A stretch of 35,784 nucleotides of DNA from Lachnospiraceae oral taxon 107 str. F0167 (lineage in GTDB: Bacteria; Bacillota; Clostridia; Lachnospirales; Lachnospiraceae): positions 89,190-124,973 of the forward strand of contig GL890589.1 of the NCBI GenBank assembly GCA_000209465.1, read 5' to 3'. The notes beneath the pieces were generated by a model that was not told the DNA's origin, searched no databases, and worked only from the letters and a program-made list of their open reading frames with translations. The translations under genes were made by a program, and so were the position numbers. Positions 1 to 8,677 of this stretch are shown here, in pieces; the stretch's first letter is position 1; the number at the start of each line of letters is the position of its first letter.

Positions 1-143
1 TAGTAAATACAAGGGTTTAGTGGCGTTTTTATACGTAGTTTGAGTACATAATGAATACGAACTTTATTTTAAGCTTTTATTTTAGTGTGAATAATCTTAT
101 AGAGGTTTTAGTAATCAAAGATTCTTTCCAAAGGTCATTTCAT

Positions 144-174
144 TTGGACTTGTACAAATTTTGCACAAGTCGAA
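144..174. repeat. Imperfect palindrome, possible operator or hairpin
   Basis: The core is ACTTGTACAAA, a central T, then TTTGCACAAGT (148-170), with one mismatched pair. The symmetry extends through the G147-C171 pair and, after one mismatch, through the TT/AA pair at 144-145 and 173-174. There is no immediate T-tract, so it is not a standard intrinsic terminator. A dimeric repressor site or an RNA hairpin are both possible. Nothing nearby identifies the binding protein. Confidence 0.4.
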
Positions 175-382
175 TGTTACTTTAATTTATTTTTTGTAAA
201 TATGTTTTTATATATCTTGGTATTACATATCGATTCAATTTTCTCTATCTTAGTAGAAAACTCTGTATATATGGAACGGTTTAATTTTCAATAAGAATGC
301 TTATGTATTAAATAATATTTCATATTTAAGATGAGATATTTAATCTCATCACAGGATGTATAGTTACATGAATTACAAAAAG

Positions 383-412
383 TTGTGCTTTCACTATCTT
401 ATATGCTATAAT
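383..412 (+). promoter_or_regulatory. Predicted extended -10 promoter
   Basis: A TTGTGC -35 box (383-388), an 18-bp spacer and a perfect TATAAT (407-412) preceded by TGC make an extended -10 arrangement. It points toward the ORF6N remnant about 220 bp downstream. Prediction is from consensus only. Confidence 0.45.
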
Positions 413-631
413 TAAAATAGTTTTTTGAGTTGCTGTATGGGCGTTTCTTATAAAAAATCTTGAATCCATTTGATAGAAAGAATATGAAAAGAACTGATTT
501 GCTCAAACTTATCAAAATTACATCGAATGTTTTAGCTAATATGGGTAAAGCTGAATATATATAATATAAAAATATCCGAGGCAGTGAATATGTCTCAGAG
601 AGATATAGCTTAGTTTGTGGAGGATCAGAAC

Positions 632-1307
632 ATGAAAGATGAGAATACTTTGATACCTATAGACGAAACAAATATACCGGATATGATTTATACTATTCGA
701 GGACGACAGGTTATGATAGATAGTGATTTGGTCGGTTTATACCAAGTTACAACAGGTAATTTGAATAAAGCAATGAAAAGAAATACCGCAAGGTTTCCTG
801 AGCAGTTTTGTTTTCAATTAACAGAGTTGGAATATCAAAACTTGAGGTTCCAAAATGGAACCTCAAGTACAAACAATGCGCATGGCGGAAGACGATATAT
901 GCCCTATATTTTCACAGAATGGGGGATTGCAATGTTGTCTGCCGCACTTAAAAGTGATATTGCAGTGGATGTAAGCATAAAAATCATGGATACTTTTGTT
1001 AGAATGCGTAACTTCTTTATTTCAAACAAAGATATGTTTTCTCGCCTTGATAGAGTAGAGTTAAAACAACTAGAAACAGATAAGAAATTTGAAGAAGTAT
1101 TCAACTACATTGCAAGCAATACAGAGGTAAGGCAGAAGACTTTCATGATAGATTTTTGATTATTGATGATAAAGAGGGCTATTTAATAGGTGCATCCATA
1201 AAAGATGCAGGTAAGAAAAGCTTTGCAATAACAAAGATTGAAAAGACGTAAATATAGTTCGGGATTTGATTAAAAAAGTGGGGAATAAAGATATAAACCT
1301 TAAGTAA
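632..1307 (+). pseudogene. ORF6N-domain protein remnant, internally deleted and frameshifted
   Basis: The N-terminal part is a good ORF6N domain (phage-type DNA-binding domain): RGRQVMIDSDLVGLY, then LNKAMKRNTARFPEQFCFQL, then GGRRYMPYIFTEWGIAMLS and the region ending TFVRMR. ATG 632 is preferred over GTG 617 because GGAGG at 619-623 sits 8 bases upstream. The frame stops at 1159 soon after NYIASNTEVRQK. Another frame then reads FHDRFLIIDDKEGYLIGAS and IKDAGKKSFAITKIE (about 1142-1245), the usual PLD-like C-terminus of these proteins. After two extra bases a third stretch reads DVNIVRDLIKKVGNKDINLK and stops at 1307. The middle of the normal protein, roughly 100 residues in related proteins, is missing. 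This is therefore a gene broken by an internal deletion plus two frame changes. The N-terminal fragment might still be made as a short DNA-binding protein. Confidence 0.8.
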
Positions 1308-1393
1308 TAAAAATCTTTTTAAAAGAAGAATAGTGATAAAAATACCTTTAATCACTGCTTGTACCACCCTTTGGTGGAGGAAAGGAGCATAAA

Positions 1394-1684
1394 ATGACAG
1401 ATGAAAAATTAGTTCAAATGGGATTGAATGGTAAGGATTCTCTAAAAATGATTTTATCGGGATATGTTGAAAATGATAAGAATAAGAATGATGGAGAAAA
1501 AGTAGGTGTAGTTTCTGTTATGTTTGTGTCTGAAAACAAGGAACTTGTAAGTAAAAAAATGGAAGAATTTGAAGCAAAATATCCTGAAAGATATTTTATG
1601 GTGTACAGTGTTCCACTGGATACTGAACTGGAAGAATTAAACCATTATCCATCAATTGCCATTTTTGAAAGTGATTTAAAGTAG
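1394..1684 (+). CDS. Small conserved-looking protein of unknown function
   Basis: This 96-residue acidic soluble protein has no signal peptide, membrane segment or cysteine motif. The start is supported by AAAGGAG about 7 bases upstream. The C-terminal two thirds alternates strand and helix (VGVVSVMFVSENKE, KKMEEFEAKYPERYF, FMVYSVPLDTELEEL, SIAIFESDLK), suggesting one small alpha/beta domain. A short hairpin (CCACC, CTTT loop, GGTGG at 1364-1377) lies just before the ribosome site but does not pair with it. I do not recognise the family. It stands alone between the ORF6N remnant and the DUF523 gene. Confidence 0.65.
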   Translation: MTDEKLVQMGLNGKDSLKMILSGYVENDKNKNDGEKVGVVSVMFVSENKELVSKKMEEFEAKYPERYFMVYSVPLDTELEELNHYPSIAIFESDLK

Positions 1685-1779
1685 AATTTTTGGTGATTTG
1701 GCAATTGTAATATAATAGATATGTTAATATACAAAAATAGATTTATTTTACAGTAAAAATGATATGAAAGGTTTTGCAA

Positions 1780-2196
1780 ATGAGAATAGCAGTAAGTGCT
1801 TGTTTACTTGGAGAGAACTGCAAATATAATGGCGGGAACAATTATAGTGAAAAGTTAGTTGATTATATTAAAGGTAATGATGTGTTGTCTGTCTGCCCTG
1901 AGGTCATGGGAGGACTACCGGTACCAAGAGAATCGGCGGAAATTGTGAATGGCGTGGTAAGTCATAAAGACGGTACCTCAGTTGATAAAGAATTTAGAAA
2001 AGGTGCAAAAAAAGCATTGGAAATAGTAAAAGAAGAAAATGTAGATCTTGTTATACTGCAATCAAGGAGTCCATCATGTGGAGTTAATTCAATATATGAC
2101 GGTTCTTTTTCAGGCAAGCTGATTTCCGGTAAAGGAGTATTTGCGGATTTACTGCAAAAGAATGGGATAAAGGTGATGGACATTGCGGATTTATAG
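1780..2196 (+). CDS. DUF523 family protein (YbbK-like)
   Basis: The 138-residue protein carries the DUF523 pattern: an N-terminal IAVSACLLGENCKYNGGNN, then VCPEVMGGLPVPRESAEI, then LVILQSRSPSCGVNSIYDG and a terminal region ending GIKVMDIADL. The conserved cysteines (SAC, NCKY, VCPE, SPSCG) fit a family proposed to bind metal or modify a small substrate; its reaction is not established to my knowledge. ATG 1780 is chosen over TTG 1774 because GAAAGG at 1766-1771 is spaced 8 bases from it and the domain begins at once. Length is normal for a stand-alone DUF523 protein. The gene is monocistronic. The following gap (2197-2432) has only a 9-codon ORF with a good ribosome site at 2322, probably a relic. 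Confidence 0.85.
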   Translation: MRIAVSACLLGENCKYNGGNNYSEKLVDYIKGNDVLSVCPEVMGGLPVPRESAEIVNGVVSHKDGTSVDKEFRKGAKKALEIVKEENVDLVILQSRSPSCGVNSIYDGSFSGKLISGKGVFADLLQKNGIKVMDIADL

Positions 2197-2432
2197 ATAC
2201 TTTGGCTTGTAAGTACAATATATATATATTTTGCTTTGGAAGTACTGAACATTAAGTATGCATATACTAAGCATTGCATAGCCTGTAAATATTACGGAAA
2301 AGCTAATTGCAAAGGAGATTTATGAGAAAAGAGTTTGAAATAAATAATTGAATGAAGGATACTTATAACTTTCTTTGCAATTAAGATGATAATTATGTAT
2401 AAAGATAAATTTAGTATTTATGAGGTGTTAAG

Positions 2433-2951
2433 TTGGAGAATTGTGTTTATATTATTTCAGGACCGCCTGCTGTGGGGAAAAGCAGTGTAAGTAATGAGTT
2501 GGCTTATACTTATGATAAAAGTGCCGTTATAGAAGGAGATATGATTTATCTGATGATTAGAAGCGGTTTGGTGGCACCGTGGGAAGATAAGGGCTATTAT
2601 ATGGATTTGCTTTGGGATAATATAATAAGTATTACCGATAATTTAATTAAAAGAGATATTACAGTAATAATAGAATATGTAATATTTAAGGAGCAAATTA
2701 AAAAAATTGAAAGTTTTTTAAAAGCAAGGCAAATAAAATTAAAATACTGTGTTCTGTTGGCAGAAGAACAGACACTTAAAGAAAGAGATTTATCAAGAAA
2801 AGAAATAGAAAGAACCGGTGATTTATCAATTAGATCAAGAGAGGAGTTTTTATCTAAAAATATCAGCAGTGATAATTTACTTTATACGGATAATTTAGAC
2901 ATTAAAGAAATTGCTAATATAATAAAATCTTCAGATAGATTTTTTGTTTAA
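2433..2951 (+). CDS. P-loop NTPase, small-molecule kinase-like (AAA_33 / zeta-like fold)
   Basis: A Walker A motif GPPAVGKSS lies at about residues 10-18, followed by VIEGDMIY at the position where small-molecule kinases bind substrate, and a basic lid-like segment (KERDLSRKEIERTG, about 119-132). The 172-residue size matches stand-alone P-loop kinases such as zeta-toxin-like, chloramphenicol-phosphotransferase-like and gluconate-kinase-like proteins. The start is TTG, supported by GAGGTG 5 bases upstream; no better ATG exists near the motif. The substrate cannot be told from the sequence and no antitoxin-like gene is adjacent. It may be a housekeeping salvage kinase or a resistance kinase. 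Confidence 0.7.
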   Translation: MENCVYIISGPPAVGKSSVSNELAYTYDKSAVIEGDMIYLMIRSGLVAPWEDKGYYMDLLWDNIISITDNLIKRDITVIIEYVIFKEQIKKIESFLKARQIKLKYCVLLAEEQTLKERDLSRKEIERTGDLSIRSREEFLSKNISSDNLLYTDNLDIKEIANIIKSSDRFFV

Positions 2952-2993
2952 GAGTTATTATAAATTTTGAATTCATATCTAAAAGTATAGGAT

Positions 2994-3186
2994 AAAGGAG
3001 ATTTAATACTTGGGAGCATACAGAAAGTTTTGTATTTATACTTTGCAAAGATGGAGAAAATGTTATAGTCAAAACACATGGTTTTTTATGCATACATTAT
3101 TGAATGCTTTTAAGGATGAGGATTTTAGGTATAATAATTTAAATGTATATTATAAAAATGGAAGTTATGTTATAGTAAAGGAATAA
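2994..3186 (+). pseudogene. Gene remnant, two overlapping frames
   Basis: After AAAGGAG (2994-3000), one frame reads WEHTESFVFILCKDGENVIV then KTHGF from 3011 and soon stops. The continuation LNAFKDEDFRYNNLNVYYKN then GSYVIVKE lies in another frame and stops at 3186. Together they look like the end of one decayed protein with a frameshift near 3085. Alternatively a TTG at 3010 opens a continuous 58-codon frame, but its first half (YRKFCIYTLQRWRKCYSQN) looks out of frame in composition. Family unknown. Confidence 0.4.
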
Positions 3187-3255
3187 TTATTAAAAGGTAA
3201 AATCTATAACACAGGATTTGCAAAAATATACTAAAAATAGAAGGATTTATAAATA

Positions 3256-3993
3256 ATGGGTATAAAAGTAAAAGATTATTATAATGTTCCTTATCTGGAA
3301 GAACTTGCCGATAAGATTTCGGCAGAAACTAAGGATTTTAATAAAGAGAAATTTTTTGAATTAACTAAGAGCAGTATAGAGGAGCTTGAATTTAATCAAA
3401 GGCAGGAGCTTGTAGCAAAGGCGCTACATGAAGCTTTTGATGCAAAATATAGTGATATAATTGCTGTTTTTACCAAGATTTTAGGTGATGAGTTAAGGGG
3501 TAATAGCGGTGCATTTACTGAAGGCTGGTGGTTGTGGCCAATCGGTAAATATGTTGAACTTTATGGAGATGAGTATTTTGATGTGAGCATAGCTTTCAGC
3601 AAGGAACTTACAAAAAGATTCACCTCAGAATATTGTATGAGACCTTTGATTAAGAAGGAGCCTGATAAAGCGTTGAAGATATTAAAGGATTGGAGTAAGG
3701 ATGAGCATGAGAGAGTTAGAAGGCTCTCAAGTGAATGTTTAAGGATAAGACTGCCATGGGCAAAAAAGCTCTTCACCGCACTGGAATACTTTGATGAGTA
3801 TTTTGAGATTTTAAGTAATTTAAAGGATGATAGGGACAAATATATACAAAAAAGTGTGGCAAACAATTTAAATGATTTGTATAAGGAAGATTCGAATAAA
3901 TTTTACCTTATAATAGATACATGGAAGAAGGAAAATATCAGTAAAGAGTGTGAGTGGGTTATAAAACATGGTTCAAGGAATGTAAAAGAATGA
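3256..3993 (+). CDS. DNA alkylation repair protein, AlkC-like HEAT-repeat family
   Basis: The 245-residue, helix-rich protein matches the AlkC/AlkD-type HEAT-repeat family, which removes alkylated bases from DNA. Supporting motifs are GGWW-like EGWWLWPIGKYVE, the hallmark block VRRLSSECLRIRLPWAKKL (about 155-173; family consensus is close to VRRL.SEG.RPRLPWA), DRDKYIQKSVANNLND, and a C-terminal HGSRN. The SEG glycine and the first proline of the hallmark are replaced (SEC, RIR), so catalytic competence is not certain. AAGGAT upstream of the ATG is a modest ribosome site. The gene is single and closed by a strong terminator at 4021-4068. Confidence 0.8.
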   Translation: MGIKVKDYYNVPYLEELADKISAETKDFNKEKFFELTKSSIEELEFNQRQELVAKALHEAFDAKYSDIIAVFTKILGDELRGNSGAFTEGWWLWPIGKYVELYGDEYFDVSIAFSKELTKRFTSEYCMRPLIKKEPDKALKILKDWSKDEHERVRRLSSECLRIRLPWAKKLFTALEYFDEYFEILSNLKDDRDKYIQKSVANNLNDLYKEDSNKFYLIIDTWKKENISKECEWVIKHGSRNVKE

Positions 3994-4020
3994 TAGATAA
4001 ATAAAATCACTAATATTTAT

Positions 4021-4068
4021 AAGGCATTTATTATTTGTATATTACGCACAAATAATAAATGCTTTTTT
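4021..4068 (+). terminator. Intrinsic terminator of the AlkC-like gene
   Basis: A perfect 15-bp stem, GCATTTATTATTTGT (4024-4038) with ACAAATAATAAATGC (4048-4062), has a 9-base loop and is followed directly by TTTTTT. It starts about 30 bases after the stop codon. Confidence 0.9.
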
Positions 4069-4399
4069 GTTGTATTTGTTGGTATCCATCAGATAATATT
4101 TGAGTATTTGCCCGTAAACTATCCGCCGGATAATATACTTCAGATAAAAAAGGTGTTATGAATAACCTAAGAGTTTATTGGAGGTCCTGCTTTACAAGTT
4201 AAGTAAGAGGATTTGATGGAGCGATATGCAGTGGATTTAAGATCTCAATGGACTTATTAGAGATTACAGCTCATATCAGTTATGGAGGTGGTACTAAAAA
4301 TAAAATAATAATATGTAACTAAAATCAAAGAGGAATTTAGAGGCTGTATTTAGAAATTATTTTACGGAATCTAAAAATAAAAAGGAAAGGATCAAATGT
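4069..4399. other. Intergenic region upstream of the secreted protein gene
   Basis: About 330 bases hold no convincing gene. Two 14-codon ORFs (near 4158 and 4217) with ribosome-like sites are probably noise or relics. A small hairpin TATCC-GCC-GGATA (4120-4132) overlaps a weak possible -10. The leader just before the secreted gene has an A-rich AAAGGAAAGGA ribosome site (4381-4391). Confidence 0.5.
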
Positions 4400-6481
4400 A
4401 TGGAACAGATAAATAAAACTTATATAAATATTCTCAAGGTAATATTTTTTATATTTTTAGTATTAGCCTTTCTGAGCGTATTCACAAAAATATCGTATGC
4501 CATGATGGGAGGAGTAATAGGTGTTTTTGAATATAAGGATGAGAATAATGCTTTGATAAAGACCGATCAAAAAGGTATGAACAGTGTAGGTGGTATAACT
4601 GAGTATGAAGTATTGCTTGATGATGAATTTAGAGTAAATGGAAAAGTGTATAGAACAGATATAGTTCAAAGTGATATTGATCCTTCAAGAGGCACTTATA
4701 ATCCTATAGATAATAAATTCAGAGCTAATGACGGACCGCATTGGCCGGTTTTCGGGCCTGATGTGACTATTGCACCACCATATACAGTGAGATGCACCAC
4801 ACAAGGATTTTCTTATAGTATCAGATATGTGGATGAAGCGGGTAATGAGCTTATACCATCAAGTTACGGAGTGGCTTACACTAATGAATGGAAGGATCTG
4901 ACTATGGAATTTAGTGCGACTCTGTATGATCCGGGAACGGAGTATATAGTAAAGCAGCAGCAGGCATATCCTCCTGCAAATTATGTATATAATTCAGCTA
5001 CTGATGCTAAGGTAATGGTAGGTCCGGACGCACCTGTCCAAACATATTATCTTATAAAATGTGTAAAAAAACCTGTACCGTTAAACTATACAATACATTA
5101 TGTGGATGAATCAGGTAATACTTTGATACCGGATATAGCAGGAAGTATTCCTAATCAGGATATTATGACATGGATACCTTTAAATACTGAATTTAGTGCA
5201 ACATTATATGATGCAGGAAATGTATACAAGATAAAACAAACACAAGTATATCCGGCATCAATATACAACTATATTTCAGCTTCTGATGCTAAGGTGTTGG
5301 TAGGAAGGGATACAGGCACAGGTAGTATCTATGATGATTTCAGAATAGTTTGTGAAAGGAAAGTTACACCGGGAACAACGCCAACACCGGGAACAACGCC
5401 GACACCTGGAACAACGCCAACACCGGGAACAACGCCAACACCGGGAACAACACCAACACCGGGAACGACGCCTACACCGGGAACAACGCCAACACCGGGA
5501 ACAACGCCGACACCGGGAACAATACTGACACCGGGAACAACGCCGACACCGGGAACAACGCCTACACCCGGAACAACGCCAACACCTGGAACAACGCCAA
5601 CACCGGGAACAACACCGACCACAGGACCTTTAGCATATACAATCAGATATGTGGATGAATCGGGAAATGCCTTGATACCTGATGTTACCGGAAGTATAGC
5701 TGACGGCAACACAATGAGATGGATACCTTTAAGTATGGAGTTTGTTGTAATCCCTGCCTCAGGAGATATTTCTATGAAAACTGTATATAAAGTAAAACAG
5801 TCACAAGTATACAGTAATTCAGTATATCAGTATAATTCATCAAATGATGCTAAAGTTTTGATTGGTAAGGATTTTTCCGGAACAATTCATAATAATTATA
5901 CAATTGTTTGTGTAAAGGAAGACTCTACTAAAATACCGAATAAAATTAGTGATATAATTGAAACCGAGAAAAAGCCTTTGGCGACACCAAGTGATATAGT
6001 CACTATCAGACCGAACAGCAGAGGTACAGACGGTGATGATGACTCAGGCGGCAGCGGCAGTTCAGGAAGAGGTGGAAATTCAGGCGGTGGTGGCAGTACT
6101 TCCGGAATCAGAAAGAATCCGAATGACAGCTCTACATCTACAAAGGTAAAACAGGGCTGGATTTTAGAGAATGATACATGGTATTACTATTCCGGAACTT
6201 CAAGAAGTACATTGAAAAAGGGATGGCATCATGATCCTCAGGATGGTCGTTGGTATTATCTGGATCTGAATACCGGAGCAATGCTTATGAATTGGCAGTT
6301 GATAAATAATAATTGGTATTATTTTAATCCATATACACCTAAATGGACCTGGGAACTTAGAAATGACGGTGAATGGTATTATAAGAATCTTGAAAACTCA
6401 AGACCTCTTGGCTCAATGTATTCAAATGAGAAAACACCTGACGGATACAATGTGGATGGAAACGGTTACTATGTTCATTAA
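4400..6481 (+). CDS. Secreted MucBP-like repeat protein with C-terminal wall-binding repeats
   Basis: A hydrophobic segment at residues 13-34 ([20 protein letters not shown]) ending SYAM looks like a signal peptide. After an N-terminal unique region come modules of about 80-90 residues starting [15 protein letters not shown] (about 138), [15 protein letters not shown] (about 230) and [15 protein letters not shown] (about 413). Each shares [11 protein letters not shown]-like and DAKVLVG-like blocks and resembles MucBP-type adhesin domains. Fourteen six-residue TPGTTP-type units separate modules two and three. A Gly/Ser linker ([18 protein letters not shown]) leads to aromatic wall-binding repeats: [42 protein letters not shown] and so on to the end. 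No LPXTG anchor is present, so attachment would be non-covalent through the terminal repeats. Role inferred: surface adhesion. The start has AAAGGAAAGGA 8-9 bases upstream. Confidence 0.85.
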   Translation: MEQINKTYINILKVIFFIFLVLAFLSVFTKISYAMMGGVIGVFEYKDENNALIKTDQKGMNSVGGITEYEVLLDDEFRVNGKVYRTDIVQSDIDPSRGTYNPIDNKFRANDGPHWPVFGPDVTIAPPYTVRCTTQGFSYSIRYVDEAGNELIPSSYGVAYTNEWKDLTMEFSATLYDPGTEYIVKQQQAYPPANYVYNSATDAKVMVGPDAPVQTYYLIKCVKKPVPLNYTIHYVDESGNTLIPDIAGSIPNQDIMTWIPLNTEFSATLYDAGNVYKIKQTQVYPASIYNYISASDAKVLVGRDTGTGSIYDDFRIVCERKVTPGTTPTPGTTPTPGTTPTPGTTPTPGTTPTPGTTPTPGTTPTPGTTPTPGTILTPGTTPTPGTTPTPGTTPTPGTTPTPGTTPTTGPLAYTIRYVDESGNALIPDVTGSIADGNTMRWIPLSMEFVVIPASGDISMKTVYKVKQSQVYSNSVYQYNSSNDAKVLIGKDFSGTIHNNYTIVCVKEDSTKIPNKISDIIETEKKPLATPSDIVTIRPNSRGTDGDDDSGGSGSSGRGGNSGGGGSTSGIRKNPNDSSTSTKVKQGWILENDTWYYYSGTSRSTLKKGWHHDPQDGRWYYLDLNTGAMLMNWQLINNNWYYFNPYTPKWTWELRNDGEWYYKNLENSRPLGSMYSNEKTPDGYNVDGNGYYVH
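5366..5617 (+). repeat. 14 tandem 18-bp units encoding Thr-Pro-Gly-Thr-Thr-Pro
   Basis: The unit is close to ACACCGGGAACAACGCCA. Unit 9 (5510-5527) is divergent and encodes TPGTIL; units 3, 12 and 13 differ at synonymous sites. Because 18 is a multiple of 3, gain or loss of units changes linker length without breaking the frame. The periodicity also creates a long meaningless opposite-strand frame. Confidence 0.95.
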
Positions 6482-6554
6482 ATGAAGTTTATTTATTAAA
6501 GTGACTTAATATTCCCATTTAAGAAGCGGTTTAGATATACAGGAGGGAGGGGTA

Positions 6555-6914
6555 GTGGATAGAAAATTGCAGGATGGCTTGATTGACTGTTCAACAGATA
6601 ATGAAATAGTTTTTAAGGTATGCTGTGAAGAATGCAATAAAACACAGTTTGAAATCAGGAAAAGATTTTCCAAGGCAGGCATTACTCCTGAAAAAAAAGA
6701 AAAAATAATGTTTTATCATATTTTATATAAAAGAGAATGGGAAAAATTAAGGGATGATGCGATAAATAAATTAAATGAGCAGTTCAATATTTGCCCGATT
6801 TGTAAAAGAATGGTATGCGATAATTGCTTTCTTATATGTGATGAAGTTGATATGTGTAAGAGCTGTGCAAAGATTCTGGAAGAAAAGGGCAAAAGCGTTT
6901 CAGAATTGGAATAA
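6555..6914 (+). CDS. Small protein with four CXXC knuckles, zinc-ribbon-like
   Basis: The 119-residue soluble protein has four paired-cysteine motifs: CEEC (about 24-27), CPIC (about 82-85), CDNC (about 89-92) and CKSC (about 100-103), which could bind one or two zinc ions. The middle is helical and charged (KKEKIMFYHILYKREWEKLRDD). The start is GTG, with an exceptionally G-rich ribosome site (GGAGGGAGGGG) just upstream. It follows the secreted protein gene by 73 bases and could be co-transcribed. A terminator follows. I do not recognise a named family; a zinc-binding regulatory or scaffold protein is an inference. Confidence 0.65.
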   Translation: MDRKLQDGLIDCSTDNEIVFKVCCEECNKTQFEIRKRFSKAGITPEKKEKIMFYHILYKREWEKLRDDAINKLNEQFNICPICKRMVCDNCFLICDEVDMCKSCAKILEEKGKSVSELE

Positions 6915-6931
6915 TAAAATGGCATGATTTT

Positions 6932-6969
6932 ACAGAGCTACCACATAAGAATGTGGAAGCTCTGTTTTT
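6932..6969 (+). terminator. Intrinsic terminator after the zinc-knuckle gene
   Basis: ACAGAGCTACCACAT (6932-6946) pairs with ATGTGGAAGCTCTGT (6951-6965) across an AAGA tetraloop, with one A-A mismatch, and the stem runs into TTTTT. On the opposite strand no T-run follows the stem, so it serves mainly the plus strand. Confidence 0.88.
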
Positions 6970-6973
6970 ACTA

Positions 6974-8677
6974 TTATGAAAATCTTCCATTGGACATTTT
7001 ATAGACCTCATCTGCCAAAGACATGGTGGATTTTCTATGTGAAACCAATACAATAGTTTTTCCGCTGCTTTCTTTTGAAAGCGATTTTAAGATAATTCCC
7101 TCATTTAAAACATCCAGATTGCTTGTAGGTTCATCTAAAAGCAGGAAATCACCATCATGCAAAAATGCTCTGGCAAGTCCGATTCGCTGCTTTTCACCAT
7201 CAGATAAAGAATCACCAAGTTCACCAACATTTGTTTCATAGCCTTTTGGAAGGCTTGTAATAAAGTCATGAATACTTGCCTTTCTTGCGGCATTTTGAAT
7301 TTCTTCCATACCGGCATTTTGCTTTGCGACTCGTATATTATCTGCAATACTGCCCTTAAACATAACTGTATCTTGAGTCACATAGCCTGTAATTTCACGA
7401 AGATTATCTATATTTATATTCTTTATATTTTTCTCTGAGATAAAAATTTTTCCTGCATTAACATCCCAGAATCTCATTAAAAGCTTTAAAAGAGTGGATT
7501 TTCCCGAACCGCTTACACCATGAATTCCAAGTACTTTACCCTTTTTTATATCAAGTGATACATTATCAAGTATAATTTCACTGTAATAGGAGAATTTCAC
7601 ATCTTCCAATTTCGCACCGTTAAACTGTATGCTCTCTTCTCCGGATACCTCATTAACGGCAGGCTCTTCTTCAAGAAGTGAAAGTACACGCTCTCCACAT
7701 GCCAATGTTTGGTTTAAATTATTTGAAAGGGAGGATAATGCTACAGTAGGTCCAAAGGAGCTTATCATCGCAAGGGTTGCAATAAGCATTTGTGAAAAGT
7801 TTATACTTCCTGACCTGTATAAAACCAGCATACTAAAAAACATCACCCATGAAAATAACTGAATAACAAGATTGGTTGCAGACCTTTGATAGCCCTCAAA
7901 TATACTAAGTTTTTTCTGATTATCGGAGAGTTTAAGTGATCTGTCATTCATTTCATTTAAACGCATGCTGCCTTGATTATACTGTAAAATTTCATCCACA
8001 CCATACATACTGTTTATAACAAAGTTATTTAACTCACCGACATTATTTCTAAAGTTCATCCCGGCATCTGCACTTTTGCTTCCGTTCCAAAGTGGAAGAG
8101 CAATTCCTACAGTCAGATAGCCAAAAAGTGAGACAAGACCTGCAATAGGGTGTTGCATACCTATAAATATTACCATTATAAGTGAGGTAATAAAGGCAAT
8201 GGCTATAGGTGATATGGTATGTGCAAAAAATACCTCTAAAAGTTCAATATCTCCTGTAATAATTGCAATAAGATTTCCCTTTTCCTTTCCTTCAAGCTTT
8301 GCCGGGCAGAGTTTTCTAAGTACTGCAAAAACCTTATGTCTTATAATGGCAAGAATGCGAAAGGCAATATAATGATTACAATACTGCTCACCATAATGCA
8401 AAATACCTCTTGCAACAGCCATCAATATAAGAGCGGCAAATAAATTCCCGGAAAAGAGTGAGTCTAAAATTGCTATATTACCGGATATTGAAATATTTCC
8501 TATTGTATAAAGACCTTTTATTATGCCATAGCCCCCTGTAATTGTAAGGAAGATGGCACATAAAAATCCCAAAACACCCAGTAAAATACCAAGTATCATA
8601 ACAAATGTCAGGGGCTTTACAAGTACAATCAAACTTCTCATAATTGTAAAACCGGATCTTCTTGTACTTACTTTCAT
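6974..8677 (-). CDS. cydC: ABC exporter half-transporter, CydC-like
   Basis: This 567-residue protein has an N-terminal six-helix membrane domain (about 15-310) and a C-terminal ATPase domain: Walker A GVSGSGKST (about 385-393), signature LSDGEKQR (about 490), Walker B FLLLDEPTSNLD (about 509-520) and H-loop VSHR. The signature departs from the LSGGQ consensus. Its ATG overlaps the stop of the upstream half-transporter by one base (TAATG), indicating translational coupling and a heterodimer. CydDC in enteric bacteria exports thiol reductants (cysteine, glutathione) and supports cytochrome bd assembly; no cytochrome bd genes are in the window, so the substrate is unknown. It could equally be a generic heterodimeric exporter. 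The symbol is a best guess. Confidence 0.75.
   Translation of the reverse strand: MKVSTRRSGFTIMRSLIVLVKPLTFVMILGILLGVLGFLCAIFLTITGGYGIIKGLYTIGNISISGNIAILDSLFSGNLFAALILMAVARGILHYGEQYCNHYIAFRILAIIRHKVFAVLRKLCPAKLEGKEKGNLIAIITGDIELLEVFFAHTISPIAIAFITSLIMVIFIGMQHPIAGLVSLFGYLTVGIALPLWNGSKSADAGMNFRNNVGELNNFVINSMYGVDEILQYNQGSMRLNEMNDRSLKLSDNQKKLSIFEGYQRSATNLVIQLFSWVMFFSMLVLYRSGSINFSQMLIATLAMISSFGPTVALSSLSNNLNQTLACGERVLSLLEEEPAVNEVSGEESIQFNGAKLEDVKFSYYSEIILDNVSLDIKKGKVLGIHGVSGSGKSTLLKLLMRFWDVNAGKIFISEKNIKNINIDNLREITGYVTQDTVMFKGSIADNIRVAKQNAGMEEIQNAARKASIHDFITSLPKGYETNVGELGDSLSDGEKQRIGLARAFLHDGDFLLLDEPTSNLDVLNEGIILKSLSKESSGKTIVLVSHRKSTMSLADEVYKMSNGRFS

Larger units (their letters stand above)
1..616. 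other. Gene-poor AT-rich stretch upstream of the ORF6N remnant
   Basis: No open reading frame of convincing length or composition is visible on either strand. The stretch holds a 31-bp imperfect palindrome (144-174) and one good promoter candidate (383-412), both listed separately. A 26-codon ORF at 484-564 has only a weak ribosome site and is not called. The region could contain a decayed gene, but I cannot recognise one. Confidence 0.6.

Noticed and set aside
484-564. 26-codon ORF starting MKRTDLLKLIKITSN
   Set aside because: Only a weak ribosome-like AGAAAG upstream and no recognisable protein; too short to support.
2322-2351. 9-codon ORF after a perfect AAAGGAG
   Set aside because: Too short for a protein; probably the start of a lost gene or a chance ribosome site.
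5329-5712. Long minus-strand frame with a Val-Pro-Gly-Val repeat, elastin-like
   Set aside because: It is the mirror of the 18-bp tandem repeat inside the secreted protein gene, with no ribosome site or own promoter.
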